The notes under the pieces were generated by a model. The model had not been told where the DNA came from, searched no databases, and saw only the letters and a program-made list of their open reading frames with translations. Shown here in pieces: positions 1-7,153 of a DNA stretch of 22,938 bases; positions within the stretch are counted from its first letter, which is position 1; every line of letters begins with the position of its first letter. Origin of the DNA: Dokdonella_A sp040005635 (GTDB taxonomy: Bacteria > Pseudomonadota > Gammaproteobacteria > Xanthomonadales > Rhodanobacteraceae); NCBI GenBank assembly GCA_040005635.1, contig JBDTYM010000064.1, forward strand, positions 1 to 22,938, given 5' to 3'. The translations under genes and the position numbers were made by a program.

Positions 1-1065
1 CAGGCGCGATTCGGTGCGCGAGAATTCAGCGCGCAGGCGCTCGCCATCGTACAGCTCGACGATCGGCGCAGCAGCCGACAGCACCAGGTTCACGCCGCGG
101 TCGTAGACCTCGTCGACGAGTTCGATGAAGCGGCGCGCCGCGTCGTCGGTCTGCGGCGTGAACTCGGGAACGTTGGAGACCAGGATCGTGTGATACGCCT
201 TCGCCAGCTCGATGTAGTCGGCGACCGCGCGCGGTCCCTCGCACAATGCATCGAATGCGAACCAGATCGCGCCGTCGGCTTGCCGGTGCACCGCGATCGC
301 GCGTTCGTTCAGCGTCATCGTGAAACCGCGGCGCAGCTCGCCGCGTGCAACGCGATTGAACGCGGCCAGCATCGCGCGTTCGGCGGCGGCGCCGGGCGGC
401 GTGTAGTACACCGGCGCCTGCTTCAGCGCGCGCAGACGCCAGTCCTGCGCCGAAACCAGCTCCACCACTTCGCAGTGCTGTTCGATCAGCGCGATCGCGG
501 GCACGAAGCGCTCGCGCTGCAGACCTTCCTTGTACAGATTCGGCGGCGCCGTATTCGATGTCGTCACCAGCACGACGCCGCGCTCGAACAATGCGTGCAG
601 CAGGTTGCCGAGTATCATCGCGTCACCGATATCGCCGACGAAGAATTCATCGAGCACGAGCAGGCGCACCTCGCCAGCGATGCGAGCGGCGACGTCGTTC
701 AACGGATCGCTGCGACCTTCGAGCCCGCGCAGTTGCGCGTGCACGTCCTGCATGAAGCGGTGGAAATGCACGCGCCGCTTCGCTTCAAGCGGCGCCGCCT
801 CGAAGAACAGATCGCACAGGAAGGTCTTGCCTCGGCCGACGCGGCCCCACAGATAGATGCCGCGCGGCGCATCGACAACGCGGGCGCGCAGGCGCTGCCA
901 CAGCGACGGTGCGCGCGCTGCAGCCAGATCGCGCCAGAGGCGATCGAACGCGTCGAGCGCGCCGGCCTGTGCGGGATCGTCCTGCCAGTCGCCCGCGACG
1001 ACGCCGGCACGATAACGCGTGCTCGGCGTCTGCAGGCGCGCCGCTTCGTCGCTGGTTGCGCTCAC
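1..1065 (-). CDS. zapE: Cell division ATPase ZapE/AFG1 family (3' end cut by window edge)
   Basis: This is an AFG1-type P-loop ATPase; E. coli ZapE acts at the Z-ring late in division. The frame is open from the GTG at 1065 to the left edge, 355 codons, so only the last few residues should be missing if it has the usual family length. I translated a Walker A loop, GRVGRGKT, at about residues 74-81, preceded by PRGIYLW. Walker B follows as LVLDEFF, then the family-typical GDIGDAMILGNLL, TTSNTAPPNLYKEGLQR and RFVPAI stretches. The start codon GTG overlaps the stop of the upstream hydrolase gene as GTGA, which supports translational coupling and fixes the start. The family call is certain; the cell-division role is carried over from E. 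coli. Confidence 0.93.
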   Translation of the reverse strand, partial: MSATSDEAARLQTPSTRYRAGVVAGDWQDDPAQAGALDAFDRLWRDLAAARAPSLWQRLRARVVDAPRGIYLWGRVGRGKTFLCDLFFEAAPLEAKRRVHFHRFMQDVHAQLRGLEGRSDPLNDVAARIAGEVRLLVLDEFFVGDIGDAMILGNLLHALFERGVVLVTTSNTAPPNLYKEGLQRERFVPAIALIEQHCEVVELVSAQDWRLRALKQAPVYYTPPGAAAERAMLAAFNRVARGELRRGFTMTLNERAIAVHRQADGAIWFAFDALCEGPRAVADYIELAKAYHTILVSNVPEFTPQTDDAARRFIELVDEVYDRGVNLVLSAAAPIVELYDGERLRAEFSRTESRL

Positions 1066-1748
1066 GCAGCGTGTGGAGGTGGCAGGTTGCCGGCGACCGC
1101 GTCTTTCACTGCCGTGCGCAATTCGATCAGGCGCCGGTGGAAGAAATGACTGGTGTCCGGCATGCGCAGCAGGGTCGGCGGCGGTTGCAGGCTGGCTGCC
1201 CAGGCATACACTGCGGCCGCATCGACGACCTCATCGGCTTCGCCCTGCACGATCAGCCACGGGCATGCCGGTGCCGCGATGCTGCTGAAATCCTGGCGCC
1301 CGACCGGCGGCGCGATCAGGATCAGCTGCGCCGGATGCAAACGCGCGGTTGCGCGCAGCGCGACATAACTGCCGAACGAAAAACCCGCCAGCCACAGCAC
1401 GTCGCCAGGCCTTTGCGCGAGCGCCCACTCGGCGATCGCGACCAGATCGTCGGTCTCGCCGATGCCGTGATCATGTACGCCCTGCGATTGGCCGACGCCA
1501 CGGAAGTTGAATCGCACGGTCGCGAGACCGAGGTCGAGCAGGCTGCGTTCGAGCGTGGTGACGACCTTGTTCGTCATCGCGCCGCCCTGCAGCGGATGCG
1601 GATGGCAGATGATCGCGACCGCGGCGCGCGCGGAGGCCGCGTCCGGCAGCGCACAGGCAAGTTCGAGGTCGCCGGCCGGGCCGGGCAGCAGCACGGTCGC
1701 GGCGGCGGCCGGAAACGGCGGCGGCGTGATGGAAGCGGGAACGTTCAT
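1062..1748 (-). CDS. Alpha/beta hydrolase (COG2945-like)
   Basis: This 228-residue cytosolic protein has the small alpha/beta-hydrolase fold of the COG2945 type. Visible landmarks are the HPHP oxyanion-region motif at about 50-53, the FNFRGVGQSQG loop at 80-90, the nucleophile elbow GFSFGS with Ser124, the acid in QGEAD (Asp172) and the general base in DTSHFF (His201). No signal peptide is seen. I chose the ATG at 1748 because the homologous fold begins soon after it; the frame remains open further upstream, but that stretch is antisense to the divergent gene and looks like non-coding translation. The gene ends in a 4-bp GTGA overlap with zapE, so the two are one transcription unit. The substrate is unknown. 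Confidence 0.88.
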   Translation of the reverse strand: MNVPASITPPPFPAAAATVLLPGPAGDLELACALPDAASARAAVAIICHPHPLQGGAMTNKVVTTLERSLLDLGLATVRFNFRGVGQSQGVHDHGIGETDDLVAIAEWALAQRPGDVLWLAGFSFGSYVALRATARLHPAQLILIAPPVGRQDFSSIAAPACPWLIVQGEADEVVDAAAVYAWAASLQPPPTLLRMPDTSHFFHRRLIELRTAVKDAVAGNLPPPHAA

Positions 1749-1798
1749 CGCCGCCCATGATACCGTGGCTGCGTGTCGATCCCTGCTGCGCGCCGCCC

Positions 1799-2401
1799 TT
1801 GAATCATCTCGCCCATGCCCTGCTCGCCGCGCCTGACGACGACCTGATGCTCGGCAGCCTGATCGCCGATTTCCTGCGCGGCGCGGTCGATCCGGCATTG
1901 CCGCGCGGCGTGCGCATCGGGATCGCCCTGCATCGCGCGGTGGACGTCTATACGGATGCGCACCCGCAAGTCGTCGCCGCACGGGCACTCTTCCAGCCGC
2001 CGTATCGGCGCTACGCCGGCATCCTGCTCGACATGTGGTTCGATCACCTGCTCGCGCGCAACTGGACGCGCTACGCCGACGGTTCGCTGCATGCCTTCTC
2101 GCGGCACCTGCAGGAGCTGCTGCTACGCCGCGGCGCCGAGGTGCCGGAACGCATGCATGGCTTCGTACGCTATCTGCACGCGCACGACCTGCCCGAGCGC
2201 TACCGCGAACTCGCAGCGATCGCCGATGCACTGCGCGGGCTGTCGATGCGGCTGTCGCGCGCGAATCCGCTGGCTGAAGCATTGCCGGTGCTGGAGGCGC
2301 TGGCTGCACCCTTGCAAGTGCATTTCAGCGCGTTCTTCCCGGACCTCGTCGCGCATGCGAACGCGCAACGCGAACGGCTGGCCGAGGCGCTTGCGGGTTG
2401 A
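1799..2401 (+). CDS. Acyl carrier protein phosphodiesterase-like (AcpH/DUF479)
   Basis: The product resembles AcpH, which in E. coli removes the 4'-phosphopantetheine arm from acyl carrier protein. Family features are the N-terminal LNHLAHALLA, then LMLGSLIADFLRG, GIALHRAVDVYTDAHP and the WFDHLLARNW segment; His and Asp residues in these are the expected metal ligands. I place the start at TTG 1799 because AcpH proteins begin M-N-x-LAH, which this codon gives exactly (200 residues, close to the usual length). An in-frame ATG at 1757 would add 14 residues that do not look like the family. No clear Shine-Dalgarno precedes either codon. The gene is divergent from the alpha/beta hydrolase, with about 50 bp between them. 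The family call is strong and the start is moderate. Confidence 0.83.
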   Translation: MNHLAHALLAAPDDDLMLGSLIADFLRGAVDPALPRGVRIGIALHRAVDVYTDAHPQVVAARALFQPPYRRYAGILLDMWFDHLLARNWTRYADGSLHAFSRHLQELLLRRGAEVPERMHGFVRYLHAHDLPERYRELAAIADALRGLSMRLSRANPLAEALPVLEALAAPLQVHFSAFFPDLVAHANAQRERLAEALAG

Positions 2402-2410
2402 GCGACGCGC

Positions 2411-2439
2411 AAACGAAAACGCCGCCTCGAAGGCGGCGT
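2411..2439 (-). terminator. Rho-independent terminator of the cytochrome c5 gene
   Basis: An 8-bp perfect stem (ACGCCGCC at 2419-2426 with GGCGGCGT at 2432-2439) closes a 5-nt loop. On the minus strand it is followed by TTTTCGTTT, the expected U-rich tail, and lies 28 bp past the cytochrome stop codon. It also sits 17 bp after the convergent AcpH-like gene and may act in both directions, but the plus strand has no T tract. Confidence 0.75.
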
Positions 2440-2467
2440 CCTGCGCGACGGCATTGCAACCGCGCGA

Positions 2468-2998
2468 TTACTTCACCTGGCTCAGAATGAACTCGACCGT
2501 CGCCTTGATCTGCGCGTCGTTCAAAGCCGGATTGCCGCCCTTCGCCGGCATCACACCGCTCTTGCCGGTATAGCCTTCGGTGGCGTGCTTGATCAGCGTG
2601 TCTTCGCCCTCGGCGACGCGTGCCGCCCAGGCGCTCTTGTCGCTGATCTTCGGCGCGCCACCGGCACCGGTGTCATGGCAGCTGTGGCAAAGATTGCCGT
2701 AGATCGCCTTGCCGTCGGTGGTGCCGCCATAGGCGACTTGTGCAGCGGCGGCCTTCGCAGCGGCGTCCTGCGCGGCCTGCATCGCAGCGCGACCGGTATC
2801 GCCGGCATAGACGCCGCCGACCGGTGCGATGCGCTGTTCCACGACTTTTTCCTGGTCCGGATTCTGCGGCGGCGGGTGATCGCCGTAGATGTGCATGGCG
2901 AGCGCGCCCAACAGGACCGCGATGAACGCGAGAAAGCCGATCAGCATCGCGAAGCGCTTCAGGAAGACCGAATCGGTCTGGGTGACGGGATTGCTCAC
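2468..2998 (-). CDS. Membrane-anchored cytochrome c5-type monoheme protein
   Basis: This 176-residue electron carrier has one N-terminal membrane anchor (about 16-37) and a periplasmic domain. A 50-residue Ala-rich linker leads to a c5-type fold: heme-binding CHSCH at 104-108, conserved CHDTGAGGAPK after it, and the axial Met150 in GVMPAKGG. The C-terminus LNDAQIKATVEFIL is the usual last helix. The start is GTG 2998, preceded by GAGGTGG at good spacing; the TM segment falls right after it. The gene stands alone between a candidate promoter and a U-tailed terminator. Cytochromes of this class usually feed a terminal oxidase; the partner is not in the window. A single heme site is seen. Confidence 0.92.
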   Translation of the reverse strand: MSNPVTQTDSVFLKRFAMLIGFLAFIAVLLGALAMHIYGDHPPPQNPDQEKVVEQRIAPVGGVYAGDTGRAAMQAAQDAAAKAAAAQVAYGGTTDGKAIYGNLCHSCHDTGAGGAPKISDKSAWAARVAEGEDTLIKHATEGYTGKSGVMPAKGGNPALNDAQIKATVEFILSQVK

Positions 2999-3062
2999 GG
3001 AACCACCTCGGCGAAGACGACGGGCGAGCCGACAGGCTGCACCGCGCGCAAAAAGTGCGGCG

Positions 3063-3091
3063 AGTATAACGGCGCCGTCCGGGGCACGGAA
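3063..3091 (-). promoter_or_regulatory. Candidate sigma-70 promoter of the cytochrome c5 gene
   Basis: On the minus strand a TATACT -10 (positions 3068-3063) lies 65 bp before the GTG start. A weak -35 (TTCCGT) is 17 bp further up. The -10 is an island of A+T in very G+C-rich DNA, but the -35 match is poor. Confidence 0.4.
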
Positions 3092-3177
3092 GGCGCTGCT
3101 GCAGGCCAGCGGCGCCCATAGCAGCGTCTTCCCGACACCGCAGGTGCGACGTGTTGACGCAGCCCCGGCACGACGCC

Positions 3178-3207
3178 GATGACCGCCGCTGCAGCGCGGC
3201 GGTCATC
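3178..3207. other. Strong 12-bp hairpin past the decayed gene
   Basis: GATGACCGCCGC (3178-3189) is the exact reverse complement of 3196-3207, with a 6-nt loop. It lies 18 bp past the stop of the minus-strand pseudogene, so it may be the old gene's terminator. Neither strand has a T tract after it, so Rho-independent termination is doubtful. Confidence 0.5.
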
Positions 3208-3225
3208 GCCTTGCACGGTTCGCGC

Positions 3226-3557
3226 TCAGCCGTCGAAACCGTCCGCGAAGATGCGGTCGGCGTCAGCGCCGGTCACGCTGAACTGGACGGGCACGGCGAC
3301 GATGCGATGCGACAGGTCATTGCTCCGCACGCACAGCTCCGCACGCACACGTACGCACGGTAAGTGCCGTCGCCGAGCCCGCTCGCATCGAAGCTGACGG
3401 TGTCGACGCTGCGACTCGACTCGCGCAAGCTGGCCGCCAGTTCCGCAGCGCTGGCGCCATCGCGTTTCAACAGGCCGATGTAGATGTGTTCTTCCGCCGG
3501 CGTCACCCCGAGTCCGGTGAGGACGCCGGTGTCCTTGCCGGTAGTGCGGTTTTTCAT
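3226..3557 (-). pseudogene. Decayed chimeric gene: HTH remnant joined to exported-protein C-terminus, frameshifted
   Basis: Two unrelated protein pieces sit in one minus-strand stretch. From ATG 3557, LGVTPAEEHIYIGLLKR followed by DGASAAELAASL looks like the first helices of a TrmB-type winged helix-turn-helix regulator. From about 3407 the same frame becomes VSFDASGLGDGTYRAYVCVRS. The frame is then lost and continues in another as NDLSHRIVAVPVQFSVTG and ends IFADGFDG-stop. That second piece is the end of a beta-sandwich repeat with an acidic tail, typical of large secreted proteins of Dokdonella-like bacteria (from memory). A 14-bp tandem duplication at 3322-3349 explains the frameshift exactly: removing one copy restores one frame of about 105 residues. 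There is no Shine-Dalgarno before the ATG and no room for a full regulator or secreted protein, so I call it a relic. Confidence 0.7.
3322..3349. repeat. 14-bp perfect tandem duplication
   Basis: GCTCCGCACGCACA occurs twice in a row (3322-3335 and 3336-3349). On the minus strand it duplicates the codons for VCVRS inside the decayed gene and shifts the frame. Confidence 0.95.
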
Positions 3558-3714
3558 GCAAACAGCCACGCTTCGAAATAGCGGCCGCCAGAGTACTGCC
3601 GTCGCGTTGCGTTGTGGCAGCGGGTGGCTACAGCGCGAGCCTGCTCGCGAGGCAGGCGCATAGCGCCAACCGGCCCATGCGCGCGCTCATTCCAGGGCGC
3701 GACCGGCGGTACGC

Positions 3715-3720
3715 TATACT
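3715..3720 (+). promoter_or_regulatory. Candidate -10 element of the tRNA-Arg gene
   Basis: TATACT lies 59 bp before the tRNA and is followed by a G+C-rich discriminator (TGCGCCCCGG), as in stringently controlled stable-RNA promoters. I find no good -35 at 16-18 bp. Confidence 0.45.
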
Positions 3721-3779
3721 TGCGCCCCGGAACCGTGGGCGCTGCCTGGCGCAGCCAGCCTCGCCGGAAACGTCTTTAC

Positions 3780-3856
3780 GCGCTCGTAGCTCAGCTGGAT
3801 AGAGTACCGCCCTCCGAAGGCGGTGGTCGTGGGTTCGAATCCCGCCGAGCGCGCCA
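3780..3856 (+). tRNA. tRNA-Arg, anticodon CCG
   Basis: A complete 77-nt cloverleaf is present. The acceptor stem GCGCTCG pairs with CGAGCGC, the D arm holds GCTCAGCTGGATAGAGT, and the anticodon stem CCGCC/GGCGG closes the loop CTCCGAA, giving anticodon CCG, which reads CGG. The T arm is GTGGG-TTCGAAT-CCCGC. The discriminator is G and CCA is encoded. All stems pair. It lies 258 bp upstream of pilU on the same strand. I see no integrase or direct repeat of its 3' end, so there is no sign that it is in use as an integration site within this window. Confidence 0.97.
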
Positions 3857-4114
3857 TTGAAACTACCGCTTTCGCGCGTCTCGGTACCGCGGCAGCTGGC
3901 CCCGCCGAACCTGCCGCTGATGTCATCTGGCTGCGACGAAGCTCGCCTCTGCGCGGGAATCCGGCGCGACAGCGTCGCCTTCTCCCCGTGCATCCGGAGG
4001 TTCCTGCAGACCCGCGTCTTCATTCGGATCCGGCGCCGCGGTCGTCTGGCGGTAGCCCGATCGCCCAATGATAGGATGCCCGCAGGCGTCCCGCCTTCGC
4101 GTGGAGGAAAGCCG

Positions 4115-5245
4115 TTGGACATTTCCGATCTGCTCGCACAGATGGCAACGGAACATGCCTCCGATCTTTATCTCAGTCACGGCGCGCCGCCGGCTATCGT
4201 CACCGCCGGCGTGTCGCGCTATGTCGGCAGTACGCCGCTGACGCCGATCGACACGCACGCGATCGCCTACTCGGTGATGAGCGACAAGCAGCAGAAGGAG
4301 TTCGAGGCGACGCTGGAGATGAATCTCGGCATCGCGCCTGCCGGTCTTGGTCGCTTCCGCGTCAACGTCTATCGCCAGCGCGGCGAGGTCGCGTTGGCGA
4401 TCCGCTACATTCCGACCGAGATTCCCGGGATCGACAGCCTGCGTCTGCCCGCCACGTTACGCAATCTGGTGATGCTGCCGCGCGGTTTGATCCTAGTCGT
4501 CGGTGCCACCGGTTCGGGCAAGTCGACCACCCTCGCCTCGATGCTCGATCACCGCAACCAGACGCATGGCGGGCACATCCTCACGATCGAGGATCCGGTC
4601 GAATACCTGCACCAGCACAAGAAGTCGATCATCGACCAGCGCGAAGTCGGCATCGACACGCTGAGCTACGAGAATGCGTTGCGCAATGCGATGCGCGAGG
4701 CGCCGAACGTGATCATGATCGGCGAGATCCGCGATCGCGAGACGATGCAGCAGGCGATTTCGTATGCCGAAACCGGACACCTGTGCCTGTCGACGCTGCA
4801 CGCCAACAACGCGAACCAGACGCTCGACCGCATTCTCAATTTCTTCCCCGACACGGCGCGGCATCAATTGCTGATCGACCTGTCGCTGAACCTCAAGGCG
4901 GTCGTTTCGCAGCGCCTGCTGCACGCGGTCGACGGTACGCGCGTGCCAGCCGTCGAGCTGCTGCTGGTCACCGCCTACATCTCCGACCTGATCGAAAAAG
5001 GCGAGATCGCGACGATCCGCGAGGCGATGAAGCAGAAGAGCGAAGCCGGCATGCAAACCTTCGATCAGGCTCTTTACACGCTCTACGCGGCCGGCACGAT
5101 CGGCTACGCCGAAGCGCTCGAGCACGCCGACTCGCGCACCGACCTCGCGCTGCAGATCCGCCTGCAGGGGCCGCCACCGCACGAACATGCGCGCGGCGTG
5201 ATCGATGGACCGGACGCGCCGTTGTCGCTGCAGCTTGGACGATGA
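4115..5245 (+). CDS. pilU: Type IV pilus twitching motility ATPase PilU
   Basis: PilU is the accessory retraction ATPase of type IV pili; it works with PilT at the cytoplasmic face of the inner membrane. The 376-residue product has the PilT/PilU layout: N-terminal PAS-like domain (about 1-100, with GLGRFRVNVYRQRGE), Walker A GATGSGKST at 130-138, Asp box LTIEDPVEY near 157-164, Walker B IMIGEIRDRET at 200-210 and the His box TLHANN at 228-232. DRET rather than DLET, GHLCL before the His box and the C-terminal extension past SRTDLALQIRL favour PilU over PilT. The start is TTG 4115, with GGAGG 7 bp upstream; the frame is open 86 codons further but that part is unlike the family. PilT is not in the window, although the two are neighbours in many relatives. 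Confidence 0.93.
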   Translation: MDISDLLAQMATEHASDLYLSHGAPPAIVTAGVSRYVGSTPLTPIDTHAIAYSVMSDKQQKEFEATLEMNLGIAPAGLGRFRVNVYRQRGEVALAIRYIPTEIPGIDSLRLPATLRNLVMLPRGLILVVGATGSGKSTTLASMLDHRNQTHGGHILTIEDPVEYLHQHKKSIIDQREVGIDTLSYENALRNAMREAPNVIMIGEIRDRETMQQAISYAETGHLCLSTLHANNANQTLDRILNFFPDTARHQLLIDLSLNLKAVVSQRLLHAVDGTRVPAVELLLVTAYISDLIEKGEIATIREAMKQKSEAGMQTFDQALYTLYAAGTIGYAEALEHADSRTDLALQIRLQGPPPHEHARGVIDGPDAPLSLQLGR

Positions 5246-5278
5246 GCTCGAGCGTTCGACGGTGTTTGCGTGCGCGCG

Positions 5279-5917
5279 CTAGAACGTATACGTGAGTCCC
5301 AGCGACAGCAGATTCGCATCGGTCTGGCCACCGGTCAGCTCGTCGCCGAGTTTCGTGTAGCGTGCCCACTCGGCGCGCAGGCCGAGGTTGTGCGTGAAGT
5401 CGTAGGCGGCGCCGATGGCATAGCTCGGTTTCGTCGTGCTCTTGCGTTGGCGCTCGGCACCCTCGATCAGGATCACCGAGCCAGCGCCGGTGTAGCGCGT
5501 GTTCGTGCGTGCGGCGAATACGCCGGCGCGCGCATACAGCGAGAACTGGTCGCCGATCGGCAGACGCCCGACCGCGCTCAGCTCGCCGCCCTTGATGCGC
5601 GGGGTCCCGCTCAGCGAGCCAGTCGGATCGACTTCGGTGCGGAAACGGAAACTGCCGAGATCGACATAGGCTGCCTCGACACCGAGATAGGGAAGGAACC
5701 AGTAGCCGCCATAGACGCGATAGCCGGTGTCGTTGTCACGGCTCGTCGTGCTGGCGCTGTTGAAGCCAAGGTCGAGAAATTCGTCAGCGCGCTGGCTGCG
5801 ATCGATCGAGTTGTCCGAACGGCCGGCGCTGGCGCCGACATAGAACTGGGCCTGCGCGGGAACGGCCGTGACGAGAACGAACGCGGCGAGTGCGAGTCGG
5901 GAAGTGCAGGCTTTCAT
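5279..5917 (-). CDS. Outer-membrane beta-barrel protein (OmpA-like barrel)
   Basis: The 212-residue product has a signal peptide (about 1-23, ending VPAQAQ) and then FYVGASAGRS, a typical first strand of an eight-stranded barrel. Alternating strands follow (GYRVYGGYWFLPYLGVEAAY, then SLYARAGVFAA, PSYAIGAAYDF and GLRAEWARYTKLG), and it ends LLSLGLTYTF with the C-terminal Phe needed for barrel assembly. There is no peptidoglycan-binding OmpA domain. ATG 5917 is preceded by AAGGAGA. It lies 87 bp after the HupE-like gene on the same strand, so read-through from that operon is possible, and converges on pilU 33 bp away. Function beyond an outer-membrane barrel is unknown. Confidence 0.85.
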   Translation of the reverse strand: MKACTSRLALAAFVLVTAVPAQAQFYVGASAGRSDNSIDRSQRADEFLDLGFNSASTTSRDNDTGYRVYGGYWFLPYLGVEAAYVDLGSFRFRTEVDPTGSLSGTPRIKGGELSAVGRLPIGDQFSLYARAGVFAARTNTRYTGAGSVILIEGAERQRKSTTKPSYAIGAAYDFTHNLGLRAEWARYTKLGDELTGGQTDANLLSLGLTYTF

Positions 5918-6004
5918 GATGGTCTCCTTGGATGAATCGGATCGGGATTTCGAAAGCGGCATCGGCCTGCGTGAGCAGGTCGATTGAGCTCGCCGCAACA
6001 GGGG

Positions 6005-7153
6005 TCAGAACGGCATCAGCTTGAGGTTCAAACTGCGCTCGATCAGCCAGCCGAGCGCCAGCAGCGCGATGACGACGGAGCCTCCTTTGAGCGCGACCAG
6101 TTGATACAGGCGCTTTTCGCGCGCCAGATACGCGAGCGGCACCAGCAACGCGACGAGCACGAGCTGGCCCATCTCGACGCCGACGTTGAATCCGAACAGC
6201 GAAAGCGCCAGCGCGGAACGTGGCAGATTGAGATCGACCAGCACGCTGGCGAAGCCGAACCCGTGCATCAGCCCGAACACGAAGGCGACGACCCAGCGTT
6301 TCGAGGGCAGGATCGGCACCAGGTTGTCGATCGCGGTCACCAGCACGGACAAGGCGATCATCGACTCGGTCAGGCGTGCGGGCAGTTGCACGAAGTGCAA
6401 CGTCGCCAGGCTCAAGGTGATCGAGTGCGCCAGAGTGAACGCGGTGACGGTCTTCGCGACATTCCACAGGGCGACAGAAATGCCGGGCACCGCGAACCAG
6501 CTGCGGCCGCTGCGGCCGAGCACCGCAGGCAGCAGCAAGGCGATCAGAAACAGGATGTGGTCGAAGCCGCCCGCGATATGGCCGATGCCGTCGCCGATGA
6601 AGCTCTTCAGCTGGTGCCAGGCAGAAGTGCCGCCCGCGGCAAAGGCCTGCCGGCGGCCATCGGCGGCGAAGACGGCGGTCACGACTTGCGTGTCCGCTGC
6701 AGACGCGCCTTTTGTTTCGAGTTTGAGCAGCCCGCGATGTTGAGCGTCGACATCGAACAACAGGCTGTAGTCGACGGTGAGCACATCGATGCGGCCCGTG
6801 CAGTGGCCGCTCAGCGTGAGCACGACATAGGCACCGTCGCTGTGGCGATCGATCAGAGGGTCAGTCGCTGCGAGCGAACACGGGCCGGCATCGATGGAAA
6901 GCCGCAGATGTGCCAGGGCGTAGGCATCGATCTCGCCGATGCGCGTGCGCACTTCGCCCCAGTCGATGCGGCTGTCGCGGTTGCGATCGAGATCGAGCAC
7001 GACATCGAGATCGCGCAGCGCGATATCCCAGTGGCCGTTCACCGCTGCGTCGTCGATCTGCAAGGTCAGATAGCTGTCACTTGGCTTGTGCGCGTGCGCC
7101 AGCGATGCGCAGAGCAGCAGCGCGGCACAAGCGAGCAGGCGCGTCCAGCTCAT
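6005..7153 (-). CDS. HupE/UreJ-family membrane protein with periplasmic EF-hand domain
   Basis: The 382-residue protein has a signal peptide (about 1-21, ending LAHA), a periplasmic domain (22-180) and a membrane domain of about six or seven helices (185-375). The periplasmic part carries a complete 12-residue EF-hand loop at 56-67, with D56, N58, D60, I63, D64 and E67 in the calcium-ligand places. It also has two Cys (92 and 118) that could form a disulfide. The membrane part has the HupE/UreJ signatures GIGHIAGGFDHILFL (189-203), a His in TAFTLAHSITL (243) and GLMHGFGFA (294-302). HupE/UreJ proteins are linked to nickel in other systems, but no hydrogenase or urease is here and the substrate is unknown. 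The start overlaps the TPR gene as ATGA. Confidence 0.85.
   Translation of the reverse strand: MSWTRLLACAALLLCASLAHAHKPSDSYLTLQIDDAAVNGHWDIALRDLDVVLDLDRNRDSRIDWGEVRTRIGEIDAYALAHLRLSIDAGPCSLAATDPLIDRHSDGAYVVLTLSGHCTGRIDVLTVDYSLLFDVDAQHRGLLKLETKGASAADTQVVTAVFAADGRRQAFAAGGTSAWHQLKSFIGDGIGHIAGGFDHILFLIALLLPAVLGRSGRSWFAVPGISVALWNVAKTVTAFTLAHSITLSLATLHFVQLPARLTESMIALSVLVTAIDNLVPILPSKRWVVAFVFGLMHGFGFASVLVDLNLPRSALALSLFGFNVGVEMGQLVLVALLVPLAYLAREKRLYQLVALKGGSVVIALLALGWLIERSLNLKLMPF

Noticed and set aside
190..1149. Long plus-strand open frame of 319 codons
   Set aside because: It is antisense to zapE, whose frame shows Walker motifs; its Arg/His-rich translation is typical of G+C-rich shadow frames.
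3780..3856. tRNA-Arg as an integration site of a mobile element
   Set aside because: No integrase, no repeat of the tRNA 3' end and no foreign-looking base composition were found downstream; pilU follows directly.
3857..4114. An 86-residue N-terminal extension of PilU
   Set aside because: PilU begins at its PAS-like domain; GGAGG 7 bp before TTG 4115 marks the real start, and the extension is Arg-rich noise starting at the tRNA end.
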